Source of the DNA: Cytophagales bacterium
GTDB taxonomy: Bacteria; Bacteroidota; Bacteroidia; Cytophagales; UBA9547
Assembly: GCA_013297755.1 (NCBI GenBank)
Contig: JAAFIH010000002.1
Location: 147,415 to 211,414 of the forward strand
DNA: 64,000 bases
Direction of reading: 5' to 3'
The notes below the pieces were generated by a model. The model ran no database searches. It was not told the DNA's origin and saw only the letters and a list, made by a program, of their open reading frames with translations. This document shows positions 17,312 through 26,200 of this stretch, in pieces. The first letter of the stretch is position 1; every line of letters starts with the position of its first letter. A program made the position numbers and the translations under genes.

Positions 17312-18746
17312 TTTTTTCTAAATAGTTTATACGTTCTTCATATAATTTTTGAGATACAGCTTGAAAATTATCATCATTCACTCCATCGTCTGTTATTATC
17401 ATTTCTGGATTAGCTATTGTTCCATTTTCTAGTTTTATAAGATGATAAACTTCAACTTTTTCAGGGTTGATTTCTTTTGTAATTAACAAATTATTAAGTT
17501 GATTAAACATATAATTGCTATGTGAAGTAATAAATATTTTAATATTGAGTGCTGATAATTGAGCAAATATTTTAATAAGTATTACTTGTATTTCTGGGTG
17601 TAAATGTGCCTCTGGTTCTTCAATAAAAAGTATATCAAATTTTAGGTGGTTTGATTTAGTATTATTCTCTACTTTACTTTCAAAATTTATAAAATCTCTA
17701 GTTTTAGAAGTACTATACTTATGATTTAAAATATGTTTGAAATATAAAACAAGTGGAGATAGTTCTGAAACCATAGAAGAAGCCTCTGATAAATTTAATT
17801 CTAAATCAATTCCATTTGGGTTAAATACAATTCTTTTTGATTTTTCATTGTATGAAACTCTACCTTTTAAAATGGTGTTTTCAAGTTGTTTTACAATTTC
17901 ATTATATTGATTGTTCAAATTTTTATTGTTCAAAGTTGATAAATCAATAAAATAATCAGCAACAGGCTCTGATAGAGAAGGCAAATCTATCGTTTTGTTT
18001 TGTAAGAAAAATCTATTTTGCGAAAGCTCAGCTAGAATAGGTGCATAAGAATTCATAGCAGTGTAAAGCCCAGAGCGACTAGCAGGCAAAAAATAGATGT
18101 CTTGAATATCGTAAAAAATACTTGTTAATATCGAATCAGACGCTGTAACAGCTGTAATGATAAATTTATTGGTTATGTTTTTTAAATTTTCACTTGATAA
18201 CAATTCATTATCAATAAGTAAGTCAATTTGATCAGTATTATTTTTTGAAATTTTAAGTTCTATTTTTTTATAAAAAGGTATGTACTTTAGATCTAATTTA
18301 TTGTCTTCATTACAAAATATATGTAAAGTTTCATTTTCAAGTACATGACATACAATTTCAAAGTTTTTATTAGAATGTCTATTCTTAAGATTATCGATGG
18401 AGATAAAAGTATTTTTTAATGAATTTTCTATCCCTTGTAGTAAAACCTCTTTTAAATGAATGGTTACTATTTTTAAAAATAATTCAGTAGTTGCAATATC
18501 GTTTTCAGTTAAAAAATCATTTACATTAAAATTTTTGAATTGTAAATATGGTTCTTTGTCAAGGTTTATTGCGTTTGAATTTACGTTGTAAATTGTATTT
18601 TCTTTTACATTTTTTAACAAACAATAGATACAATAAGTAGCATAAGATTTACCAATGGCATTATGTCCATAGATCAAATGCAAATCTTTTTCTAAATCAA
18701 AAACTAAATAATCGATAGGACCAAAATTTTTAATTTCAATTTTCAT
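17301..18746 (-). CDS. AAA_15/OLD-like ATPase, first gene of a putative two-gene defence system
   Basis: A 481-residue SMC/ABC-type ATPase: Walker A GHNAIGKS (27-34), a long middle segment, an ABC-like signature region around EASSMVSELSPLVLYFKH (about 320-340), Walker B with acidic pair in DILFIEEPEAHLHPE (from 371), and a switch histidine in IFITSHSNYM. The HxH of AHLHPE is typical of AAA_15/AAA_21 enzymes used in Septu, PARIS, Gabija and similar systems. It has no TOPRIM domain. The downstream gene overlaps by 11 bp and looks like a nuclease. Likely transcribed from TTG-N16-TATCTTTG at 18772-18798. Defence function is inferred. Confidence 0.75.
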   Translation of the reverse strand: MKIEIKNFGPIDYLVFDLEKDLHLIYGHNAIGKSYATYCIYCLLKNVKENTIYNVNSNAINLDKEPYLQFKNFNVNDFLTENDIATTELFLKIVTIHLKEVLLQGIENSLKNTFISIDNLKNRHSNKNFEIVCHVLENETLHIFCNEDNKLDLKYIPFYKKIELKISKNNTDQIDLLIDNELLSSENLKNITNKFIITAVTASDSILTSIFYDIQDIYFLPASRSGLYTAMNSYAPILAELSQNRFFLQNKTIDLPSLSEPVADYFIDLSTLNNKNLNNQYNEIVKQLENTILKGRVSYNEKSKRIVFNPNGIDLELNLSEASSMVSELSPLVLYFKHILNHKYSTSKTRDFINFESKVENNTKSNHLKFDILFIEEPEAHLHPEIQVILIKIFAQLSALNIKIFITSHSNYMFNQLNNLLITKEINPEKVEVYHLIKLENGTIANPEMIITDDGVNDDNFQAVSQKLYEERINYLEKNVD

Positions 18747-18771
18747 TTTGTTTTATTTTTGTACAAAGGGT

Positions 18772-18798
18772 CAAAGATAATTATTTTATGTTTATCAA
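18772..18798 (-). promoter_or_regulatory. Promoter of the ATPase-nuclease operon
   Basis: Read on the minus strand, TTG (18796-18798) is followed after 16 bp by TATCTTTG (18772-18779), close to the Bacteroidota consensus though with a spacing one base shorter than usual. It lies 26 bp upstream of the ATPase ATG, giving a leader of about 20 nt. Confidence 0.45.
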
Positions 18799-18867
18799 TA
18801 CTTTTTTAAAACCTTAACTCTGCACTACTTGGTTAAAGTTCTAAAAAAAATAAAGTACAGTATAATC

Positions 18868-19638
18868 TCAATTATCAAACTCTAACCTAAATTTATCATA
18901 GCATTGTAAAATTTCGTAGGTCAAATCATAGTCGTTTCCATTAAAAATTGTCTTGTCTGACGGCTTACAAAAATTCATAAATTGAGTAAGTTCGTTGCCT
19001 TTGAGTCCAGTAAGATTTTTGACCAATGCTTTGTTATATTTCATTTCAATTTTTTGCTGATATATATTTTTAGCTTCTAAAATTGCTATTTTTTCATATT
19101 GTTTTATACGTCTGTTCATACTCCAATCGCCAATGGGAATACCTACAATAGGCACAATCAAAGGAATATTTGAAGTATTTTGATTACGATTTTGCTGAAA
19201 ATTTTCGCCTACTCCAAGCCTTATATTTCCCATATCTATGGTAATATTATCAGTTCTTTGCATGGTTTGAAGTGGTTGTGATTTTTGGCGTATTCTATAA
19301 TTGGCAATATCAATGGTAGGCAATTGGTATGTTTTTTGTGTCATTACAAATTTGAAAATTTGCTTACTTATAACATTGGTATCTTCTATAATTATAGCCA
19401 AAGTATGATGACTAATGTGTGATATTTCAATAGTATCACCTATTTTTACTCTCATTTTAAAATTACCAATGCTATTGGATAATGTGCCTAAAAGTCTATT
19501 TTTATTAAAAATAACTGCTCCATAAACAATATTAGACGAGTCATTTGAATATAATTTGCCCTTAAAATCTACCCAAGTTGAGGCTTCTAAAAATGAATGT
19601 ATTAAAATAAATAAAAAAAATAGTTTTTTTGCCTTCAA
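18868..19638 (-). CDS. Exported protein with carboxypeptidase-regulatory-like domain
   Basis: A 256-residue exported protein. A signal peptide (about 1-19, ending in LEAS) precedes a CarboxypepD_reg-like beta-sandwich (about 22-115) with the family pattern FKGKLYSNDSSNIVYGAVIF, LGTLSNSIGNFKMRVKIGDTIEISHISH. The C-terminal half is helical and basic, ending in a conserved-looking TQFMNFCKPSDKTIFNGNDYDL segment often seen in Bacteroidota proteins of this type. Function is unknown; such domains are found in envelope and surface proteins. It is not obviously linked to the ATPase pair downstream (121 bp gap). Confidence 0.75.
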   Translation of the reverse strand: MKAKKLFFLFILIHSFLEASTWVDFKGKLYSNDSSNIVYGAVIFNKNRLLGTLSNSIGNFKMRVKIGDTIEISHISHHTLAIIIEDTNVISKQIFKFVMTQKTYQLPTIDIANYRIRQKSQPLQTMQRTDNITIDMGNIRLGVGENFQQNRNQNTSNIPLIVPIVGIPIGDWSMNRRIKQYEKIAILEAKNIYQQKIEMKYNKALVKNLTGLKGNELTQFMNFCKPSDKTIFNGNDYDLTYEILQCYDKFRLEFDN

Positions 19639-19844
19639 TCTTACTATTGATTATGTTATTAAACGAATACAATATTAAATAAGTTTATCAACTTTTTATA
19701 TAGTTTTACATTTTATTTTATAACGAAACTTAGTAAATTTTAGTCTTAATTTTTTATAAAAGCAAACAAATAAGGTTTTTAAATGTTGAATTGTGGGTAT
19801 TTTTTTTAATATTTACTTATTTCAAAAAGAAAATTAAATGATTT

Positions 19845-20495
19845 ATGACTTTTAAAGAGTTGCAAAATAGAGTAAGTAATGGCGAAAATTTGTTTACAGA
19901 ATTTAAACATAAAATTAATTTTCCAGAAAAAATTGCTGCCGAAATAGTGGCTTTTGCAAACACCAAAGGTGGCTTACTTTTGATTGGTGTAGACGACAAT
20001 AAAGTAATATCAGGAATTAAAAATATTGAAGAGGAAATTTATGAATTAGATAAATTATTACTTAAATTAATAAAAAATTCGATTGACTATTCCAAAGAAA
20101 TAATACCTATATCTGATAAAAAATCTGTGCTTGCTGTTCGTATCAAAGAATCTGTGGTTAAGCCCAACAGTGTTGTGTCTTTGACTGGACAAAAAACTGA
20201 AATTGTATATGTACGATCGGCCGATAGAAGTGTGCAGGCCAGTAATTTAGTAATTAAAATAATGCAGTTGCAGTCTCAAAATACTCAAGTAAGACTAAAG
20301 TTTGGAGACATAGAAAAAAATATCATGCAAATAGTTGAAAATCAGGGTTTTACTACCATTAAATCAATCATTAATTTAAGTCATATTTCTGAAAAAACAG
20401 CTCAAGAATCGTGTATAAATTTGGTACTTTCAGGTATTTTGAAAATAGTGCCTGAAGAAGGAAAAGAAGATAAGTTTATAGTTGTAGAGCAGTAA
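19845..20495 (+). CDS. AlbA_2 (Schlafen-like) domain protein
   Basis: A 216-residue protein. Residues about 10-125 are the AlbA_2 domain, with FTEFKHKINFPEKIAAEIVAFANTKGGLLLIGVDD, the characteristic E-x-K and glycine-rich strand, and IVYVRSADRSVQA. The C-terminal part (about 145-215) looks like a winged helix (TTIKSIINLSHISEKTAQESCINLVLSGILKIV). Members act as transcription regulators or nucleic-acid-acting enzymes; the role here is not known. It is convergent with the acyl-CoA dehydrogenase, sharing a hairpin terminator that includes its own stop codon. Confidence 0.82.
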   Translation: MTFKELQNRVSNGENLFTEFKHKINFPEKIAAEIVAFANTKGGLLLIGVDDNKVISGIKNIEEEIYELDKLLLKLIKNSIDYSKEIIPISDKKSVLAVRIKESVVKPNSVVSLTGQKTEIVYVRSADRSVQASNLVIKIMQLQSQNTQVRLKFGDIEKNIMQIVENQGFTTIKSIINLSHISEKTAQESCINLVLSGILKIVPEEGKEDKFIVVEQ

Positions 20496-20519
20496 AATTT
20501 GTCGCTCTTACTGCTCTAC
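20484..20519. terminator. Hairpin between convergent genes
   Basis: A perfect 12-bp stem (GTAGAGCAGTAA, 20484-20495; TTACTGCTCTAC, 20508-20519) with a 12-nt loop sits between two convergent genes. The TAA stop of the AlbA_2 gene is the end of the left arm. There is only a weak T-rich tail on either side, so it is a likely bidirectional terminator or a transcript-end stabiliser. Confidence 0.55.
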
Positions 20520-20528
20520 TATTTGATT

Positions 20529-22337
20529 TTAAAACATATAACTATTAGAACTAATCAATTTTTGAGCTATCAATCGTCTGGTGTTCTTGGTATTGATTGG
20601 TAAGTATTTTGCAAATCTTTTTAAGCCAACATGAAGCATTTTTTGCTCATCGCCATCGGTCATCGCATTGATTGCATTTTTGGCAGCTATGGTCATTTTA
20701 TCTACAGTATCAAAAATCAAAGTTTGAGTCATGGCCATTTGAGCCTCTGTGGCATCTTTTCCTTTGATGTCAGTAAGTTTTTCGGTTCTTAGCAAAGTAG
20801 ATTCTGCTACATAAGTATCAATAATCATGTCTGCAATATTCATCAAAATCTCTTGTTCTTGTGCCAGTTTTTCGCCAAATTTTTGTGCAGCAAAGCCTGC
20901 TACCATGAGAGCTATTTTTTTGAAATTTTTTACAGCTTTATACTCTTCGCTAAATAAAGTAGGTTCGCTATCATCCATTTCGGGTATGGCCATCAATTCT
21001 TTTTGAACTGCCATGGCCGGGCCAAGTAAATCAATTTTGCCTTTCATGGCTCGTTTTATCAACATATCCACAATGAGCATACGATTGATTTCATTTGTAC
21101 CTTCAAATATCCTATTAATTCGAGAATCTCTATAAGCTCTGTCCATGGGATAATCGGCCGAAAATCCATATCCACCCAATATTTGTACTCCTTCATCGGC
21201 CACATAGTCTAACATTTCGGAGCCTGAAACTTTTAGTATGGCACATTCTACGGCAAACTCTTCGGCTGCTCCTAATACTGATTCGTTGTAAGATTTTCCT
21301 TTTTCTAACAGTAATAATTCAGAATTGTGTATGTCGTGCCCAGCTCGATACATGGCTGATTCTATGGCAAAAATACGAATGGCTTGTTCGGCCAATTTGT
21401 ATTGAATGGCCCCAAAATTTGAAATAGGCACTTTGAATTGTATGCGTTCGTTGGCATATTTTACAGCTTGATTGGCCACTCGTTTTGCGGCTCCAAGAGC
21501 AGCAGCTCCCAGTTTGATACGCCCAATATTTAAAATATTGAAAGCTATCAAATGTCCTTTGCCAATATCGCCAAGTACATTTTCGGCTGGTATTTTGCAA
21601 TCTTGGAAAAATACCTGTCTGGTAGAAGAGCCTTTGATACCCATTTTGTGTTCTTCGTTGCCTAAGGTAAGTCCTGGAGTGCCTTTTTCTACAATAAATC
21701 CAGTAAACCCGCCTTTTCCATCTACAAAGGCCTCGCCTTGAGCTTGAGCAAAAACTATAAATAAATCGGCAAATCCTGCATTGGTAATCCACATTTTTTG
21801 TCCATTTAATGTATAATTCTTACCATCTGCACTCAATACAGCTTTGGTTTTGGCAGCAAGTGCATCTGACCCAGAACCTGGCTCTGTCAGGCAATAAGAG
21901 GCTTTCATTTCGCCACTTCCTAATTTGGGTAAATATTTTTGTTTTTGGGCATCTGTGCCAAAGTACAAAATAGGAAGCGTTCCAATACCTGTGTGGGCCG
22001 AAAGGGCAACAGCAAACGAGTGTGCACCTCCAATTTCTTCTGTTACTTTGAGTGTTGTATTAAAATCTTTGCCAAATCCTCCATATTGCTCAGGTAAAGA
22101 AACCGACAAAAGTCCTAGTTCGCCAGCTTTTTCGAGCAAATGTGGCATTAATCCTACTTCTAAACTATCGATTCTATCCAAATGTGGGATTACTTCTTTT
22201 TCTACAAAATCTTTGGCCATGTCGGCAATCATGGCTTGCTCTTCATTGAAATCTTCTGGAATAAAAATATCGTTACTTTCGATTTGTTTAGTAATAAATT
22301 GACCTCCTCTAATGTTTGTTTTTGTTGTCGTTTCCAT
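20529..22337 (-). CDS. Acyl-CoA dehydrogenase (long/very-long-chain type)
   Basis: A 602-residue FAD enzyme that introduces the alpha-beta double bond in fatty acyl-CoA during beta-oxidation. The three acyl-CoA dehydrogenase domains are clear: helical N domain, middle beta domain with ASYCLTEPGSGSDA (147-159) and MWITNAG, and C-terminal helical domain with the catalytic glutamate Glu412 in FEGTNEINR. An additional C-terminal helical extension of about 170 residues is present, as in VLCAD-like enzymes common in Bacteroidota. Monocistronic. Electron-transfer flavoprotein and other beta-oxidation genes are not nearby. Confidence 0.93.
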   Translation of the reverse strand: METTTKTNIRGGQFITKQIESNDIFIPEDFNEEQAMIADMAKDFVEKEVIPHLDRIDSLEVGLMPHLLEKAGELGLLSVSLPEQYGGFGKDFNTTLKVTEEIGGAHSFAVALSAHTGIGTLPILYFGTDAQKQKYLPKLGSGEMKASYCLTEPGSGSDALAAKTKAVLSADGKNYTLNGQKMWITNAGFADLFIVFAQAQGEAFVDGKGGFTGFIVEKGTPGLTLGNEEHKMGIKGSSTRQVFFQDCKIPAENVLGDIGKGHLIAFNILNIGRIKLGAAALGAAKRVANQAVKYANERIQFKVPISNFGAIQYKLAEQAIRIFAIESAMYRAGHDIHNSELLLLEKGKSYNESVLGAAEEFAVECAILKVSGSEMLDYVADEGVQILGGYGFSADYPMDRAYRDSRINRIFEGTNEINRMLIVDMLIKRAMKGKIDLLGPAMAVQKELMAIPEMDDSEPTLFSEEYKAVKNFKKIALMVAGFAAQKFGEKLAQEQEILMNIADMIIDTYVAESTLLRTEKLTDIKGKDATEAQMAMTQTLIFDTVDKMTIAAKNAINAMTDGDEQKMLHVGLKRFAKYLPINTKNTRRLIAQKLISSNSYMF

Positions 22338-22585
22338 GTTATTTGGTATTTGTTTTTAGTTACGAACCAAATTATATTAAGTTTATATATTTTTAAAAAT
22401 TGTTTCTATTGCTATAATCTGACTTGTTTTTTGTATTATGACAACAAATGAAATTATTGTGAGAAACTAAGAATAGGGGAGTTGTTTTATATAAACTAAG
22501 AAAATCTTTTTTTTGCTTTTAAAATATTTTAGGTAATAATGCTTGAATTATTTTTTTAATTAGTTTTAAAGTATATACTTGCATA

Positions 22586-22867
22586 ATGGATTCGAGTAAA
22601 ACGCTAGATTATCTAAAAGAAGAAATCAAAACTAAGCTAGAGTTTTTAAAAATTGATGTATTCTTTTTGTTTTCTTTAGCAGCAGGATGTATAAGTATGG
22701 TTTTTTTGGATACTTTAAATGAAAATATATTAAAACAAATAGTAGTCTATTTTGGAACTTTTGTTTCGCTAAGTTGTTTGTTGTATAAGATAGTTTTGAT
22801 TAAAAATATAAGAGAGCATTTGGACGAAATAAAAAAATTGCAATATGATTCAGATAATAATAATTAG
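22586..22867 (+). CDS. Small membrane protein with two transmembrane helices
   Basis: A 93-residue protein with an amphipathic N-terminal helix (about 5-24), two hydrophobic helices (about 25-42 and 50-71) separated by a short loop DTLNENILKQ, and a charged helical tail IKNIREHLDEIKKLQYD. No family recognised. The second gene of the pair overlaps its end by 23 bp, suggesting that the two small membrane proteins are made together. Confidence 0.6.
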   Translation: MDSSKTLDYLKEEIKTKLEFLKIDVFFLFSLAAGCISMVFLDTLNENILKQIVVYFGTFVSLSCLLYKIVLIKNIREHLDEIKKLQYDSDNNN

Positions 22868-22943
22868 TATTTTTGGGGTTTCTTTTTTAGTAATGATGGG
22901 TTTTTGGATGTATTATACAGAATCTCGTACTGCTAAAGTATAG
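22845..22943 (+). CDS. Tiny single-pass membrane protein (32 residues)
   Basis: Starting from ATG 22845, inside the end of the preceding gene in another frame, is a 32-codon open frame. The product is a single hydrophobic helix (IIIISIFGVSFLVMMGFWMYY) with a short polar tail TESRTAKV, a design found in small accessory subunits of membrane complexes. The 23-bp overlap would allow coupled translation. It ends inside the convergent gene at 22933. Real expression is plausible but unproven. Confidence 0.45.
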   Translation: MIQIIIISIFGVSFLVMMGFWMYYTESRTAKV

Positions 22944-23283
22944 TAATTTTTTTGAGATTTTTTTTAGAATATTTTTTTTGTTCTATTATCATTGTACCTT
23001 CTGTGGTATGATATTTTTCGGTTTGATACCATTTAGCATTTTCATCTTGGGCAATAATTCCAAACTCTTCTAATGTGTTCACGGCCAAACATGTGGCATC
23101 TAAAAAATTATCTACATTATCTTGCCAATCTCTTAAAATTACATCTTTTTCATTATCCAAAAAAAAAATATATTTATGCCATTCAGTATGAACATCTTTA
23201 TTTTTAATGTATACTTCTACCCAGGCTTCTATTTTGCCTTTTTTTATTAAAACTGCATCTTTTTGGTATCTAATTGCTTTCAT
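22933..23283 (-). CDS. Unknown small protein at the end of the restriction operon
   Basis: A 116-residue protein, 5 bp behind the 1324-residue restriction protein and therefore probably co-transcribed with it. The sequence is a mix of strands and helices (KKGKIEAWVEVYIKNKDVHTEWHKY is partly repeated in character) with no catalytic motif that I can identify; a WQDN and a lone Cys are present. It could be an unrelated passenger gene or a regulator or anti-restriction partner of the operon. Function unknown. Confidence 0.55.
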   Translation of the reverse strand: MKAIRYQKDAVLIKKGKIEAWVEVYIKNKDVHTEWHKYIFFLDNEKDVILRDWQDNVDNFLDATCLAVNTLEEFGIIAQDENAKWYQTEKYHTTEGTMIIEQKKYSKKNLKKITIL

Positions 23284-23288
23284 TGGTT

Positions 23289-26200
23289 TTACATTTGTTT
23301 TATCATTTCCTCTATAAATGCGATTTCTTGGTCGGTTAGTTCGTATTTTTTATATAGTTGTTTATCTATTTCAGAGATTGATTTTGACCAATCTATGTCT
23401 GATTCAGACGTAAAATTTTGAAGTGGAACAAATTTATAAACTTTATTTGAGGCCGATTGAGTAATTTTTATTGCAGACACTAAAATACGCAAAAATTTAG
23501 TTTTAATGTATTTAATGAAATTTTTAGCTTCATTTTCAGTTTCAAAAGCAGAATATAAATATGATTGCGAACAAACTGAATTTTTTGGGGCATATTCTGG
23601 ATAACCTAAAACTTTAGAATCAATTCCTGAACCACCAGAACCAGTTAAAAAAACTTTGTGTTTGTCTACGTCTTCTTTATTTTTTACAATATCAGAAATT
23701 TTAACATACTCTATTTTACGCTTACCATTTTCAATATGATATAACAATGTATTGTGTTCTTCATTACTAAAAGAATATACATCAAAAGGTGTTTTTTTAC
23801 TTTCTTTTGGATTTGAAGGAATTTTAAAGGGGGTATCAGAAGAAACAATTAAATCAACTGTTTTGTATTTTTTTGAAATTCTGTTTTTTTCTAGTTTTTC
23901 AATAATAACTGATAATTTAGGATCTCTTACTAGAATTTCAAATGTATTTAAATTTATTTGACTTTCACTTATTTTGCCATTACTATTATAAATATAATTA
24001 CACAATCCATCGTAACTTTTATTAATCATTAAAATACAAGTACCACCTTTTAAATCTATTCCTGTAAACAAATCATTGCTATCACTATAAACCTCTAATC
24101 TTTGTATTTTTATATTATTTAACATTTTATTTCTAAAATCACTAAGTAAATTTTCTCTACCAGATGTAAACCATCTTGAGGGCATAATTAATGAATTTAT
24201 TTGAGATAAATTATTTGCAATTTCGCTAAATATTTGAAAAATTGGTGCATCATTATTTCCACCTGAACCTCCCTTCAACTGATAAGGTGGATTTCCCACA
24301 ATCACATCAAATTTAAGTTTCTTACCGTTTATCTTCATAGTATCTTTTTCTACATAATCATTTTCTTTGATTAAATCGTAGGATGTGTAATGTTCTTCAA
24401 TAAGTTCCATATCTAATTCTAATAATTTGTACACTTTTCGGGTAAATTCGTAAGCTATTTTTGAGGTGGGTATAGAGTAAAATTTGTTGGCTATACTTTT
24501 GCCATATTTTTTGTACACGGCATACACAAATTCGCCTTGTTTGGAGGCTATATCCAATATTTTTGTGTTTTTGGTGATGGCATTGGCTGGCAAACTGTCT
24601 ATGATTTTGTCGGCTACGGTATCTGGGGTTACAATTTCGGATTCTGAAAGTCGAGTAAATTTTTTCATGGCTCTACTTGCTCTTTCTATGGGTGCCAGAC
24701 TGGTATCGTTTGCCAAAGAATTTATATTTTGAATTTTGTATTCTAATTTACTCAATATATAATACTGTAAATTACTTCGTAATAATTTCAGAATTTCGAT
24801 GTTGAGATCTAGGTTGGCCGCAATTCTTTTGCTTTCCTTGTCTTTTTCTATCAAATCAATAATTTCTTGCAGAGATATTATTTTGGCTTGGGTACAAAAA
24901 GCAAAAAACAATATTCTGGAATAATAACTGGCAAATTTTTTCCTCAGGCTAGCTTCGTTAGTATCATTTTCTTCTGTTTTTTGTGTTTCAATGGTAGGCT
25001 TAGTGTCTCCACCAGGTTTATCTGTTTCTGGGGGTACTGGTGGAAAATTTATTTCATCTCCATCACCTGGCTTTTGGTGTGGTTTTATTTTAAGCCCATC
25101 GTTTGAGCCAATTTCGTTTTGCCTTTCGATTTCTTGGCGTATAGCGTCAATGTTTAAAAGCGAAAAGTCTAAAGGGATTTGTTTGGCCTCGTCTAAAACA
25201 CTTCTGTTGCTAGAATATTCTCTTACAGCATTTAAAATATCGGTAGGGTTTACCTGAACCAATTTGTCTTTATTGATATGAATAATTGGCGATACTTCTA
25301 ATTCCCGATTTAATCGTTCTATCAATTTCAAATTGCCATCTTTTTCTGTATTTGCGTTATAAATCTGGGCTTTTTCCTCTTGCATGACAAACATTCTGTT
25401 GGGGTTGAAGTCTACCAACAAAGTTTGTGGTTTCATATTAAATTTAACAACATCACCGTTTGGCTCTGTCAAAACTTTGATATATTGGTTTTGTAGCCGA
25501 AATATGGCTTGGTCGTATTCTTGTGGCGAGGCTGTGTCTTTTAGGTACAGCATGGTGTCCCATTCTGGCACTGTGCTGCCTGTAAGCATTCTATTTACGG
25601 TAAGGGTAATTGTTTTTATGTTTTCGCTTTCACACTTTTTGATTTTGGCTTGTATTGCTTGTGTATCTTTTAGGCTTTTGTCGAGTTCTACACCAGATAT
25701 ATTGATGATTTGGTACTGGCTGAGGTGTTTAAAACTGTTGTTTTGGATTAAATCCTGCATAGCATCACAAGAAGCCCTAAAAGGCAACACACATACGATG
25801 TGCCTGCACATTTTGCCTTCTTTTATTTTATCATAATCCAAAAAACTAAGTATATTGGCATCTGTGGCTGTGCCATCTATTACTTTTAAAAGATCTAGTA
25901 TTTCTTGTGGGTGAACAAATTTTTTATGCAGATTTTTAGCTTTATCTATGCTGATGGATTGGGGTTTCAAAAGCTCTGAAAAAGCATAAGTGATGCCTTG
26001 TTTTTTGAGTTCCTCCATTTTTTTTTGTGAAGATTCGTTGGGGTTAAACGCAAACCTTATCATTTGAGGAAATCCATAATAGGGATTGTCCCATTCTTTG
26101 ATGTGATCTTTGTTTAGATTATCAAGATCCCATTTTTTTTGGTCTTCAGCAATGTTGGTAAATTGATAAAAGGCAATGATATCATCGTTGGTAAATTCAC

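Noticed and set aside
21319..21792. 157-codon frame inside the acyl-CoA dehydrogenase gene
   Set aside because: Same strand, other frame, Arg/Ser/Cys-rich composition without family pattern; a shadow of the real gene.
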